From Apibacter mensalis (GTDB lineage: Bacteria; Bacteroidota; Bacteroidia; Flavobacteriales; Weeksellaceae), in NCBI RefSeq assembly GCF_001418685.1, contig NZ_LIVM01000004.1, positions 94,457 through 158,456 on the forward strand: a stretch of 64,000 bases of DNA, given 5' to 3'. Below are positions 9,356 through 18,367 of the stretch, in pieces. Below the pieces are notes generated by a model. The model saw only the letters and a program-made list of their open reading frames with translations, made no database searches and was not told the DNA's origin. Made by a program: the position numbers and the translations under genes. The first letter of the stretch is position 1. Every line of letters starts with the position of its first letter.

Positions 9356-10501
9356 ATGAATAACTTAAGTATTACGAAAAAAATTCTCATTGCCGTTAAT
9401 TGTTTGTTTTGTTTGTCAATGTTCGGACAACAAACCAATTTAAATTCAGGAGAGTCAGGAGAGAATACTCCCAATGAATCATCTTTTAAATCTATATTGG
9501 ACAAATTGTTGAAAGATGACAAAATGTTAAATATCATGTTTGATACTCGTGTAGATTATCAAGCTACATTTAAAGGAGATAAAACGGATCAAAGCAGTTT
9601 TAGAGGAAATACTGTAAAATTGTGGTTTGAAGGAGAAATAGTACCGGGTTTTCGTTATAGAATACGTCATAGACTCAATACACCTCAAAATGCATTATAC
9701 AGAGATAACTATTCATCCGCAACCGACCAAGCTTATTTTGAGATAGATGCAGGTAAAAGATGGACATTCAGAATAGGTAAACAAGCAGTACAATTTGGTA
9801 CTATTGAATTTGACTATAATGCTGCCGACGTCTATTTATATACTATGACATATAATGATTTAGATGCTTATAAGACAGGGGTTAATGTAGCTTATAACAT
9901 AGCAGGGCAAACGCTGAATTTACAGGTAGTAAACTCTGATGCTCCTCAATTCTCTAGCGAAAAATATAAAAATAAATCCTTAGCAGGATTATTCTTATGG
10001 GAAGGTAGCCTTTTTAATAATGCCCTTAGAACCCGATACGGATACGGAGCATTCCAACACGACGCGAGTAAATACTATAATTGGATAACCGTAGGTAATC
10101 AAATCAATATTCAAAAATTTACAGCAGAATTAGATTGGTATATGGGGGACCGTGATATGAATTATGGTGATTTAGTGCAAAATGAAGATTTAGGATCAAG
10201 ACACGTAAGAGATAATTCTGTTTCTGTTAATTTAAAATATGATTTAGGAAAGATAAAACCACTTATTAAAGGAGTATGGAATAAAAGAAGGGATCAAATA
10301 AATTCATCTTCTTATATTAATGGAGGTATACAAGCCGCAGTAGAATATTATCCATTTACAGATCCGGCAATAAAAGATTTAAGATTCCACCTTATGTATG
10401 CGTATAATAGAACCAATTTTAATGGAATATATAATGGTTTAGATGGAATTAATGGTAATCAAATTATCGCAGGGATGCGTTGGTTCTTGAAAATTAAATA
10501 A
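9356..10501 (+). CDS. OprO/OprP-like outer-membrane porin
   Basis: A 381-residue exported protein with a signal peptide (residues about 1-23, ending near SMFG-QQ), then alternating aromatic beta-strands and a C-terminal strand ending MRWFLKIK, typical of a 16-strand porin. The strand pattern FRYRIRHRLN, YFEIDAGKRWTFRIGKQ resembles the phosphate-selective porin O/P family. In Bacteroidetes this family is a general anionic porin, so phosphate specificity should not be assumed. It starts 5 bp after ansB and is followed by a terminator. The inferred job is entry of asparagine, aspartate or other dicarboxylates across the outer membrane. Confidence 0.78.
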   Translation: MNNLSITKKILIAVNCLFCLSMFGQQTNLNSGESGENTPNESSFKSILDKLLKDDKMLNIMFDTRVDYQATFKGDKTDQSSFRGNTVKLWFEGEIVPGFRYRIRHRLNTPQNALYRDNYSSATDQAYFEIDAGKRWTFRIGKQAVQFGTIEFDYNAADVYLYTMTYNDLDAYKTGVNVAYNIAGQTLNLQVVNSDAPQFSSEKYKNKSLAGLFLWEGSLFNNALRTRYGYGAFQHDASKYYNWITVGNQINIQKFTAELDWYMGDRDMNYGDLVQNEDLGSRHVRDNSVSVNLKYDLGKIKPLIKGVWNKRRDQINSSSYINGGIQAAVEYYPFTDPAIKDLRFHLMYAYNRTNFNGIYNGLDGINGNQIIAGMRWFLKIK

Positions 10502-10533
10502 AATTGTACGATTATACTTACATATTTTTGACA

Positions 10534-10573
10534 AAAAAGCCTTATAATTGATTTATAAGGCTTTTTATTTTTT
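10534..10573 (+). terminator. Rho-independent terminator ending the aspT-porin operon
   Basis: A 14-bp perfect stem (AAAAAGCCTTATAA at 10534-10547 with its complement at 10553-10566) with a 5-nt loop, followed by a T-rich tail. The A-run on the left arm means it could also stop menE transcripts arriving from the other strand. Confidence 0.87.
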
Positions 10574-10657
10574 GTAAGAACATATTTTAAAAAAGAATCT
10601 AAGCCTGATGATATAAATTTTAACATTGTGAAATTTTAAAATTTAATAGAAAATTTC

Positions 10658-11653
10658 TTAAATTTTTCGTATTATCTTTCCGGTAGGAGTTTTAGCAAAG
10701 CTATCTACATAAATAAATTCTTTTGGCTTTTCATATTTATTATCAAAATTGAAATCTAGAATTTTTTCTTCAAGATCAGTATCTTTTTTTCCGGCTATGA
10801 TAATCACTACTTTATTACCTAATAAAGGGTCTTTTATAGAAGATATAATAAAGTCTGAATCAATAACAGATTTTAACTGTTTTTCTACTTGCTCAGGAAA
10901 TATTTTAATTCCGCCGGAATTAATAACATTATCAATTCTTCCTTTCCATTCAAATTCATTTTCAGAAATGATGGATATTAAATCATTAGTTTTAATTTCT
11001 TCATTTAAAAAAGGAGGAAGAACACATAGACAACCTCTTTCATCTACACGTATTTTGGTGTTAGGCATAAGCTTGAAAACCGGATGTTCTTCATGGTCCG
11101 ATATTTTCTTTAAAGCTATATGAGAAATCGTTTCAGTCATGCCAAAAGATTCATAGATATCGGTAGATTGATTTTTCAATTGGGATACTAACTGAAAAGA
11201 CGGCTGAGCTCCGCCCACAATCAGTTTTTTTATAAGATAAAGCTTTTCCAATGAATTTTCAACTTGCATGGGAGTCATGGCAGAAAAGGTAAATATCATA
11301 TTGAGATTTTCAAGAGGATGAGATGTAGGTTCAATGCAATAAAGGTGAAGTTTCCAAACTAGGGCTCTTACTAACATCATCTTACCGGCAATATAAGAAG
11401 AAGGCATACAAAGAAGAGCACGATCATTAGCTCGGAGATTTAAAAAAGTACCCGTCATCTTTGCACTTTCTGCCATCGCTTTTTTTGTAAGCTTAATATT
11501 TTTAGGAGTTCCGGTAGAACCGGATGTTTTTGTAGTTATGGTGGTTGAAGGAGAATACCAATCCTTTAAAAAATCAACAATATCCAATTGCCATTTTTCT
11601 TGACAAGGTATAGTATCCGGATCTATCTGTTTTGAAAAATTCAGATCAATCAT
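10658..11653 (-). CDS. menE: o-Succinylbenzoate-CoA ligase
   Basis: AMP-forming acyl-CoA synthetase of menaquinone synthesis that activates o-succinylbenzoate with CoA. It is short (331 residues), as is usual for Bacteroidetes MenE. The phosphate-binding loop KTSGSTGTPK is at residues 42-51, ESFGMTE lies in mid-protein, and the C-terminal lid has the catalytic lysine in KTPTGKIIRKI. It lies 84 bp downstream of menC on the same strand, so the two are probably one transcript. Menaquinone is the quinone needed for fumarate respiration, which links it functionally to the neighbouring dcuB-aspA genes. Confidence 0.92.
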   Translation of the reverse strand: MIDLNFSKQIDPDTIPCQEKWQLDIVDFLKDWYSPSTTITTKTSGSTGTPKNIKLTKKAMAESAKMTGTFLNLRANDRALLCMPSSYIAGKMMLVRALVWKLHLYCIEPTSHPLENLNMIFTFSAMTPMQVENSLEKLYLIKKLIVGGAQPSFQLVSQLKNQSTDIYESFGMTETISHIALKKISDHEEHPVFKLMPNTKIRVDERGCLCVLPPFLNEEIKTNDLISIISENEFEWKGRIDNVINSGGIKIFPEQVEKQLKSVIDSDFIISSIKDPLLGNKVVIIIAGKKDTDLEEKILDFNFDNKYEKPKEFIYVDSFAKTPTGKIIRKI

Positions 11654-11737
11654 ACGTAATTATTTCTTTATGTATTATAAAATGATTAAATTCAATAAAT
11701 CTGTTGAAGACCGATATAAGGATTGCCAAATACCTAT

Positions 11738-12748
11738 CTATGGATTATAAAACAGATATTCACCTCTTACAGAAAGTTTTGAAGGAAAATTATTAGTATA
11801 TAAACTTCCGGTACCCAAACCTTGTGGTATATCCTTGTGGAATAAAGCGGTCCATTGAGCTATGGCATTTAATCCTATATTGGACTCCAAGGCAGAAGTA
11901 ATCCACCAGTCAATATTTTTAGCTTCAGCAATTTCAATCCATTCTTCAGATCCTTTCCATCCACCTATTAAAGAAGGTTTTAAAATAATATATTGAGGAT
12001 TAATTAATTCTAAAGTTTTTTCTTTTTGATCTTTAAAAAATTTACCTATCAATTCTTCATCCAAAGCAATGGGAGTAGGGGTGTATTTGCATAAATCAGC
12101 CATTAGATTTTCGTTTCCGGCTTTAATAGGCTGTTCAATAGAATGAATTTGAAGTTTGGCGAGCCGGTCTAATACCTTTTTAGCTTCCTCATAAGTAAAT
12201 CCCCCATTAGCATCCACTCTTAGTTCCAGTTGAGAAGCGGAAAATTCTTTACGTAAATTTTTCAATATTTTATGTTCTTCTTCCCAGTTAACACCTATTT
12301 TAAGCTTGATGCAACTATAATTTTGTTCGAGTTTCTGTTGGATCTGTTCACGCATGAAGTCCCAATTTCCCATCCAAATTAATCCGTTAATTTTAATACC
12401 TTGTTTTCCTTCGGTAAATTTTGAAGAAAAAAACAATCCGTTTTTTTTTCTTTCAATTTGAGCAAATATCTGCTCAATACCGAATTGTATAGAAGGGAAT
12501 TCTTGACAATTTTTAATCAAAATTTCCTTTCCTTCATTTATATGATCACATACCCATTGAAGTTTAGGCTCATATTCCATTTCGCAATCAGCGCTTAAAC
12601 CTCTAAAAAAACTACATTCTCCTATATATTCTGAATGGGTATCTTGAACTTTTAAAAGATAAGTAAGCTTTGAATTTAATGTTCCGCGTGAGGTACCGGC
12701 CGGACGTTTAAATAGTAATTCGTAAGAGGTAAAACTTGCATGCATCAT
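11738..12748 (-). CDS. menC: o-Succinylbenzoate synthase
   Basis: Enolase-superfamily dehydratase that makes o-succinylbenzoate from SHCHC in menaquinone synthesis. The 336-residue protein has the KLK motif with the catalytic lysine (148-150), metal ligands D179 (RVDANGG), E205 (EQPI) and D230 (ALDEELIG), and a C-terminal TSALESNIG motif. The ATG at 12748 is directly followed by a second Met, so the start may be 3 bp further in. It precedes menE. The other men genes are not in the window. Confidence 0.93.
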   Translation of the reverse strand: MMHASFTSYELLFKRPAGTSRGTLNSKLTYLLKVQDTHSEYIGECSFFRGLSADCEMEYEPKLQWVCDHINEGKEILIKNCQEFPSIQFGIEQIFAQIERKKNGLFFSSKFTEGKQGIKINGLIWMGNWDFMREQIQQKLEQNYSCIKLKIGVNWEEEHKILKNLRKEFSASQLELRVDANGGFTYEEAKKVLDRLAKLQIHSIEQPIKAGNENLMADLCKYTPTPIALDEELIGKFFKDQKEKTLELINPQYIILKPSLIGGWKGSEEWIEIAEAKNIDWWITSALESNIGLNAIAQWTALFHKDIPQGLGTGSLYTNNFPSKLSVRGEYLFYNP

Positions 12749-12846
12749 ATAAAAAAATAATTATAATTAATAAGAGATTTATCTTAACTTGAACATAAAT
12801 TAAAAACTTTATCAAATTTTTTATTAACGCTAAAATTACGAATAAT

Positions 12847-13975
12847 ATGAAGAAAATTTTATTATTTTGGATTGTACTAAGTACTTGTTTTTTATTCTCA
12901 GCAAATTGAGATATAAAAAATAAAAATTAAGTCTATTCTATTACATTATTACGCAGGCGCATACGGTACGGGATATGATTTAAAAACACTTCTGAAAGAA
13001 ATCGTTAAACAGAATCATATTCTAATTGGATATAGAGGATTGTGAAATTTGTGTAAAACCACGACTGCTTTCGGAGATCGATGGTATGAAAACGACGATA
13101 CTGTTTTAGATATAAATTCTGAGGTGTCTAATGAAGCCGATCCTTACAAATTCCAGTTTGGTGAAGATCCATAGGATAATTATAATAAAGAAGGAGATTG
13201 TTATAACAGAGAGAATCTTATACCGCAATCTATTTCTAAAAAAAAGATCCTATGATATCAAATGCCTTTCATATTTGGTCTAAGGATGATAAAGTAAATG
13301 CAATGAGAAGGGATTATCCATTTGGAAAAGTAGGAAACTATAAACGAGTATCAAAAAATGGATCAAAAAATAGGAGACAATGCTAATTCAGGTTATTCTA
13401 AGGAATATATAGTGTGTAGCTTTTGAAACCATAGACGAGTTTAAGGGAGATATAGCTCAAGCATTTTTTTATTTTGCGACCTGCTATGAAGACGAAATCA
13501 GCTCCCGGAGTTTTTATATGTTTAATAAATCCAAAAATCAAGTATTTACCGACACTTTTAGAAATATATTGTAGACTTGACATAAGATGGATCCTGTCAG
13601 CAATAGGAACATAACCATGAATGAAGTTATCTTTGGTAAACAAAAAAAATCGCAATTTTTATATTGATTGTCCTGAATAGGTAGGAATGGTATGGGGCGA
13701 CAATTTAGATGTTGAAAACTTAGAATATCAACCCGGAGACTTTTTGGAAATTTATTTTACTCTTTACATGGAAACCGGATATATTAGGTCTAACGATACT
13801 CAATCCAAAGTAAAAAAAAGTGCTGGTATTTTCTTTAAACAGAACTTTATTACAAACAATTGATAACCTACATACTAACAATTTTTAGACAATTTATATT
13901 CAAAAATCCGGTAGCCATATAATGAAAGTTATGGGAGATGATTTTAGAGTTAACATAAAGGTAATTATTAAATAA
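12847..13975 (+). pseudogene. Decayed secreted endonuclease I family gene
   Basis: Translating in pieces gives a recognisable flavobacterial extracellular endonuclease I. It has a signal-like start at 12847 (MKKILLFWIVLSTC) and the piece DLKTLLKEIVKQNH. Next come DPYKFQFGEDP, then GDCYNREN where intact family members have the GDCYNREH active site. After these come DDKVNAMRRDYPFGKVGN, ETIDEFKGDIAQAFFYFATCYE, and KMDPVSNRNITMNEV. The pieces are separated by several in-frame stops and frame changes, and the catalytic His is replaced by Asn. The tail after about 13690 does not match anything I know. It is a multiply disrupted pseudogene. An antisense open frame at 13398-13655 is not a gene. Confidence 0.8.
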
Positions 13976-13994
13976 AAATATTATAAAAATTATT

Positions 13995-14028
13995 AAAAAA
14001 AGGGGTAAAATGTTTTCCCCCTTTTTTT
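13995..14028. terminator. Bidirectional terminator between the pseudogene and lutC
   Basis: An A7-G4 arm (13995-14005) pairs with C4-T7 (14018-14028). The 12-nt interior can extend the stem with AAAA/TTTT. It has T-runs on both strands, so it can end the pseudogene transcript (+) and the lutABC transcript (-). Confidence 0.75.
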
Positions 14029-14056
14029 TAGTTCTAAAGAATATTTATAGAACATT

Positions 14057-14644
14057 TTACATAAAAAATACCGATAGACTTCTAGCTCCTTGCGCTCCCC
14101 GAACCATAACGGCTCCTATGTCAGCAGTCGCAGAAGGTCCTAACATAAAGCATCCGTAATTATTTTCACGAAGATTTATTCTTGCATAAGCCTCATACAT
14201 GTCTCGAACTATTTCCTGTGGCTTTAATAAAATAATTAAATGCTGTGAAAGAAATCCTAAAGAGGTAATTATCATATCTTTTTCAGTCAACCATACCATT
14301 CCATTTTCGGAAACACCAAATTGTGCCCGAATGATACCAACATCCACATCATCCAATTGATGAGGATCCGTTATTTCAGATAAATCTTTGTTTCCCGAAA
14401 ACTCAACAGCAGACGAGCAAATTACTTTTGCTTGTGGATGCAATTCTTTAATTTTGTTTTTCCCTTCCTCAATAGAATTAATAGTGAAGCAAGTACCGGC
14501 ATTCAAAATCAAATTATCCTTAAATTCTTCAACTATATCTTTGTTACTTTTTGGAAATGAGGGAATTTCAGGATAAGGATATATTTTCCCTTGTGGCTTA
14601 TTTTTACGAATAGCCTCTAATATATGTTCTTTAGTACTTATCAT
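14057..14644 (-). CDS. lutC: Lactate utilisation protein C (LUD domain)
   Basis: Third subunit of the LutABC L-lactate dehydrogenase complex, which oxidises L-lactate to pyruvate at the membrane. The 195-residue protein is a single LUD domain with ITDPHQLDDVDVGIIRAQFGVSENG in the middle and the conserved LGPSATADIGAVMVRGAQGARSL C-terminus. Its start overlaps the end of lutB by 14 bp, which indicates translational coupling. A terminator follows it. Confidence 0.9.
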   Translation of the reverse strand: MISTKEHILEAIRKNKPQGKIYPYPEIPSFPKSNKDIVEEFKDNLILNAGTCFTINSIEEGKNKIKELHPQAKVICSSAVEFSGNKDLSEITDPHQLDDVDVGIIRAQFGVSENGMVWLTEKDMIITSLGFLSQHLIILLKPQEIVRDMYEAYARINLRENNYGCFMLGPSATADIGAVMVRGAQGARSLSVFFM

Positions 14645-16034
14645 TTTTTTCTTTTCTGTTTTTAATATACCAATCTCTGAACGTATTTTTAGCCATAGAA
14701 AACATTTTACGTTCTTGAGTCCAAGGATTTAAACTACTGTATATAAGAAAATCAGGAACCATAGGTAAGGCCTTTTCTGCAACAGTCTCCATAGTTCTGA
14801 ATAAATGAGGGTGCCCGAAAACAGTTCCGGCCGCTTCAAGTGCATATTTTCGGTTTGATGGCATATATCCCTTATCGACAACCAATTGTCTCCATTTATA
14901 AATTTGATCTGAAATGTCAATTTTTACCGGACAAACATCAGAACACGAGCCACATAAAGTGGAATGATACGGAAGCTCTTTATATTTTTCAAGGTCAAAA
15001 GTCGGACTTAAAATAATTCCGATAGGTCCCGAATAAGTTGATTCATAAGATAAGCCACCGCTTCTTCTGTAAACAGGACAGGTATTCATACATGCTCCGC
15101 AACGTATACATTTAAGAGAGGTCCAAAAATCTTCCATGCCTAAGCGGTCCGATCTTCCATTATCGGTAATAATAATATGTAATTCTCCATTTTTTCGAGG
15201 TCCTGTAAAGTGTGAGGTATATTGCGTTGCAGGAGTACCCAGTGCGCTTCTGGATAACAGGCGTATAAAAATTCCCAGATCTTCAACTTTGGGAATTATT
15301 TTTTCTATACCTATACTTGCAATATGGAGTGGAGGTACTGATGCTCCTATATCAGCATTTCCTTCATTGGTGCAGACTACAAAAGTGCCGGTTTCAGCTA
15401 TTGCGAAATTGGCACCGGTCATACCTGCTCCCGCTCGTAAAAATTTAGGTCTGGCGTTGTTTCTCATGGCTTCGTTCAAAGAATGTGCATCGGTATCATT
15501 GGGATCGGTTCCGATTGTTTTAGCAAAGAGTTGGGCTATATCCTCCGTAGTTTTTTCTATGGCGGGCATCACAATATGAGCCGGGGGTTGGTGAGATAAT
15601 TGCTGAATTCTTTCACCCAAATCAGATTCGGTAACTACAATTCCTTTGGATTCTAAAAAGCTTGACATTTCACACTCTTCTTGAAGCATTGATTTGCTTT
15701 TTATAATTTCGGTTACTTTTCTTTCTTGTAAAATATTATAAACGATTTCATTATGTTCCTGTGCATCCCTTGCCCAGTGAACGACAGCGCCTTTTTTGGA
15801 GGCATTTTCAGCAAATCTATTTACATATTCATCCAGATGAGATAAGGTATGTTCCTTTATTTTAGATGCTAATTCTTTGAGTTCTTCCCATTCAGGTATG
15901 GATTGGGCAATTCGATCTCTTTTTAACCGGGCATTCCACAGGTTTTCATCATGTTTCTTTTCGTGTATACTATCTTGATTTATAAAATCTGCTGAATTTT
16001 TTTCAATGTTGACAATTTTCTTTTTCATTTTCAA
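14631..16034 (-). CDS. lutB: Lactate utilisation iron-sulfur protein B
   Basis: Iron-sulfur electron-transfer subunit of L-lactate oxidation. The 467-residue protein has an N-terminal LUD-like part (about 60-290, with NFAIAETGTFVVCTNEGNAD). A ferredoxin region follows with two cysteine clusters, CIRCGACMNTCPVY and CGSCSDVCPV, that would bind two [4Fe-4S] clusters. A C-terminal DUF3390-like tail ends the protein. It lies 3 bp after lutA and overlaps lutC, so the three form a tight operon in the order A-B-C. Confidence 0.93.
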   Translation of the reverse strand: MKMKKKIVNIEKNSADFINQDSIHEKKHDENLWNARLKRDRIAQSIPEWEELKELASKIKEHTLSHLDEYVNRFAENASKKGAVVHWARDAQEHNEIVYNILQERKVTEIIKSKSMLQEECEMSSFLESKGIVVTESDLGERIQQLSHQPPAHIVMPAIEKTTEDIAQLFAKTIGTDPNDTDAHSLNEAMRNNARPKFLRAGAGMTGANFAIAETGTFVVCTNEGNADIGASVPPLHIASIGIEKIIPKVEDLGIFIRLLSRSALGTPATQYTSHFTGPRKNGELHIIITDNGRSDRLGMEDFWTSLKCIRCGACMNTCPVYRRSGGLSYESTYSGPIGIILSPTFDLEKYKELPYHSTLCGSCSDVCPVKIDISDQIYKWRQLVVDKGYMPSNRKYALEAAGTVFGHPHLFRTMETVAEKALPMVPDFLIYSSLNPWTQERKMFSMAKNTFRDWYIKNRKEKNDKY

Positions 16035-16037
16035 AGT

Positions 16038-16784
16038 TTAAAATGGACCTCCGTTAAGAACTTGAGCTATATGCAGAAATGGTAAATGAGTAATACCATT
16101 TTTTAGAGCTATCCCTTTTTGATGCATTAAGCAAGACATATCGGGAGAAACTACATATTCCGCTCCACTGGTTATATAATCTGAAATTTTGTCTTTACCC
16201 ATTTTTCCACTTACTACTTCATCAGTCACACAAAAGGTTCCTCCAAAACCACAACATTCGTCCGGCCGACTCATTTCAGCTAGTTCCAATCCCTCTATCA
16301 TTTTCAATAGATTAGCGGATTTATTATAAGGTATTCCTATAATTTCCGAAGGTTTAGCAATGCCCAACCCTCTAATGGAGCTGCAACTATTGTGTAAAGC
16401 TATTTTATGATTAAATTGAACACCGGGAAAACTTTTAACCTTTATTATGTCGTGTAAAAATTCTACCAATTCATAGGTGTTTTTTCTAACTTGCTTTACT
16501 TCATAGGTTTGCTCCAAATTATCAAAATGTAATCGGACCTGTTTTACACAACTTCCGGCAGGACCAACGATATACTCATATTCTTTAAAATTTTGAATGA
16601 AGAGTTTTTGTGCCGCTTCTGCACTTTTAAAATCGCCTTCGTTGGACATGGGTTGACCGCAACAGGTTTGTTCCATGGGATATTCTACATCCAAGCCCAA
16701 TTTTTCCAATAATTCCAAAGTTGCTATACCTACTTCCGGATAAATGGCATCGATATAGCATGGAATAAATAAACCAATTTTCAT
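16038..16784 (-). CDS. lutA: Lactate utilisation protein A (CCG-domain)
   Basis: First subunit of LutABC. The 248-residue protein has two cysteine-rich CCG domains. The first has EQTCCGQPMSNEG near residues 38-50 and the second has RPDECCGFGGTFCV near 175-190, which is the layout expected for heterodisulfide-reductase-like iron-sulfur binding. It is first in the operon. The 197-bp gap to tilS must hold promoters for both directions, but I found no clear minus-strand -7 element. Confidence 0.92.
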   Translation of the reverse strand: MKIGLFIPCYIDAIYPEVGIATLELLEKLGLDVEYPMEQTCCGQPMSNEGDFKSAEAAQKLFIQNFKEYEYIVGPAGSCVKQVRLHFDNLEQTYEVKQVRKNTYELVEFLHDIIKVKSFPGVQFNHKIALHNSCSSIRGLGIAKPSEIIGIPYNKSANLLKMIEGLELAEMSRPDECCGFGGTFCVTDEVVSGKMGKDKISDYITSGAEYVVSPDMSCLMHQKGIALKNGITHLPFLHIAQVLNGGPF

Positions 16785-16907
16785 AATAGATTTTTATATT
16801 TATAGATAATTTCATTATTTATAATCATTCTAAAGTATATAATTGTATGAATTTATATTATTTTTATATTTTATTGCGATAGCAAAGATTGTGCTTAATA
16901 AGAGGTT

Positions 16908-16936
16908 TTTGTCAAATTTTTTTTCAGCTATCTTTG
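16908..16936 (+). promoter_or_regulatory. Promoter for tilS
   Basis: TTTG (16908-16911), a 17-bp spacer and TATCTTTG (16929-16936) match the Bacteroidetes -33/-7 pattern. The element lies 46 bp before the tilS ATG. Confidence 0.6.
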
Positions 16937-16981
16937 TTAAAAATTAAAATTCTGATATTTACTAATTTGTTCGGATAAAAT

Positions 16982-18271
16982 ATGAAGTTAACGGATTCAT
17001 TGAATAATTTTACTATAGAAAAAAAATATTTACTGGCAGTGAGCGGAGGGGTAGATAGTATGGTATTGTTGCATTTATTAAATAATTCTCCTTACCGCTT
17101 TAGTGTGGTTCATTGTAATTTCCAGCTTCGAGGAGAAGATTCAAATTTAGATGAGAAGATGGTGAGTAAGTATTGTAATGATCATGAAATTGAACTTTTC
17201 GTAAAATCATTCGACACTTTACAAATTAAGAAAAATCGAGAATCAATTGAAATGGTTGCCAGAAATTTAAGGTATAGCTATTTTCGGGAACTGATAAAGG
17301 GATATCATTTTGATTATCTCATTACAGCGCACCATCTGAATGACAATGTAGAAACTTTTTTCATTAATTTGTTAAGAGGTTCAGGAATTAAGGGGCTATC
17401 CGGGATGCAAATGGACACCAATTGTATTTTAAGACCATTATTACCTTTTACAAGAAAAGAAATTATAAAATTTGCTCGAGAGAATGCAATATCTTGGAGA
17501 GAAGATGCTTCTAACCATACCCTTGAATATTTGCGAAATAAAATACGACATAAGATTATTCCCGAACTTATAGATATATCTCCCGACTTTCTACATCAAG
17601 TAGAAAAAAGTATGAGTATTTTACATGAAACTCAAACTTTTTTGGAATCCAAGGTTAACGAGCTACAAATAAAAGCTGAAGTGTTTGTTGAGGAAGGAAT
17701 AAAGGCTTATTCATTAGAGAAGCTTCTACAAGCTGATTTTATTTTGTCATATCACCTACTTTCCGGTTATGGATTTACTAACAAAAAGGATTGTATAAAT
17801 ATTCTTACTGCCAAGACAGGTAGAATTTTTGAATCTCAAGGGTATAAAGCTTGGGTAGATAGGGGAAAATTATTGGTAACAAATAGAAAAAATTCAAAGA
17901 TTTCTAATATCAATCTTTTAATTCATTCTGTTCCTTTTGTATTAAAGCAACCGTTTGAATTTACCTGTTATGTGGTTGAGGGTGATAAACCTATGGATGG
18001 TGAAAGTGTTGATTTTGAAAAGATAGAATTTCCGTTAATTTTAAGAAACTGGAAGGAAGGTGATTTTTTTTATCCTATTAACGGGCTAGGAAAAAAGAAA
18101 GTAAGTAAATATTTAAAAGATCATAAAGTATCAAATTATCAAAAGGAGAAAGTACTTGTTTTATGTAATAATTCGGGAGAGATTATTTGGTTAATAGGGT
18201 TTCGTTTAGATGATCGGTTTAAAATTTCAAATTCCACTCAGAAATTTTTATATTTAAATTACAAAGCATAA
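16982..18271 (+). CDS. tilS: tRNA(Ile)-lysidine synthase
   Basis: Essential enzyme that converts C34 of the CAU-anticodon tRNA-Ile to lysidine using ATP and lysine, so that the tRNA reads AUA. The 429-residue protein has the PP-loop SGGVDS at residues 21-26, HCNFQLRGEDSNLD near 45-58, and the HHLNDNVETFFINLLRGSG motif near 115-135. It also has the C-terminal TilS domain (about 350-425, KKVSKYLKDHKV). AUA codons are common in this AT-rich genome, which fits the need for it. Confidence 0.95.
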   Translation: MKLTDSLNNFTIEKKYLLAVSGGVDSMVLLHLLNNSPYRFSVVHCNFQLRGEDSNLDEKMVSKYCNDHEIELFVKSFDTLQIKKNRESIEMVARNLRYSYFRELIKGYHFDYLITAHHLNDNVETFFINLLRGSGIKGLSGMQMDTNCILRPLLPFTRKEIIKFARENAISWREDASNHTLEYLRNKIRHKIIPELIDISPDFLHQVEKSMSILHETQTFLESKVNELQIKAEVFVEEGIKAYSLEKLLQADFILSYHLLSGYGFTNKKDCINILTAKTGRIFESQGYKAWVDRGKLLVTNRKNSKISNINLLIHSVPFVLKQPFEFTCYVVEGDKPMDGESVDFEKIEFPLILRNWKEGDFFYPINGLGKKKVSKYLKDHKVSNYQKEKVLVLCNNSGEIIWLIGFRLDDRFKISNSTQKFLYLNYKA

Positions 18272-18367
18272 TTTGTTTAAATACTAATTACCCAAGTAAA
18301 TATTTTCTTATTTTGATGGAGTAGGTATTATGTTTGTATCTCTTACAATAAAATTAAGAAGTATTTT

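Noticed and set aside
13398..13655. Minus-strand frame inside the endonuclease I remnant
   Set aside because: The plus strand gives recognisable nuclease pieces in the same stretch. The minus frame has no motif.
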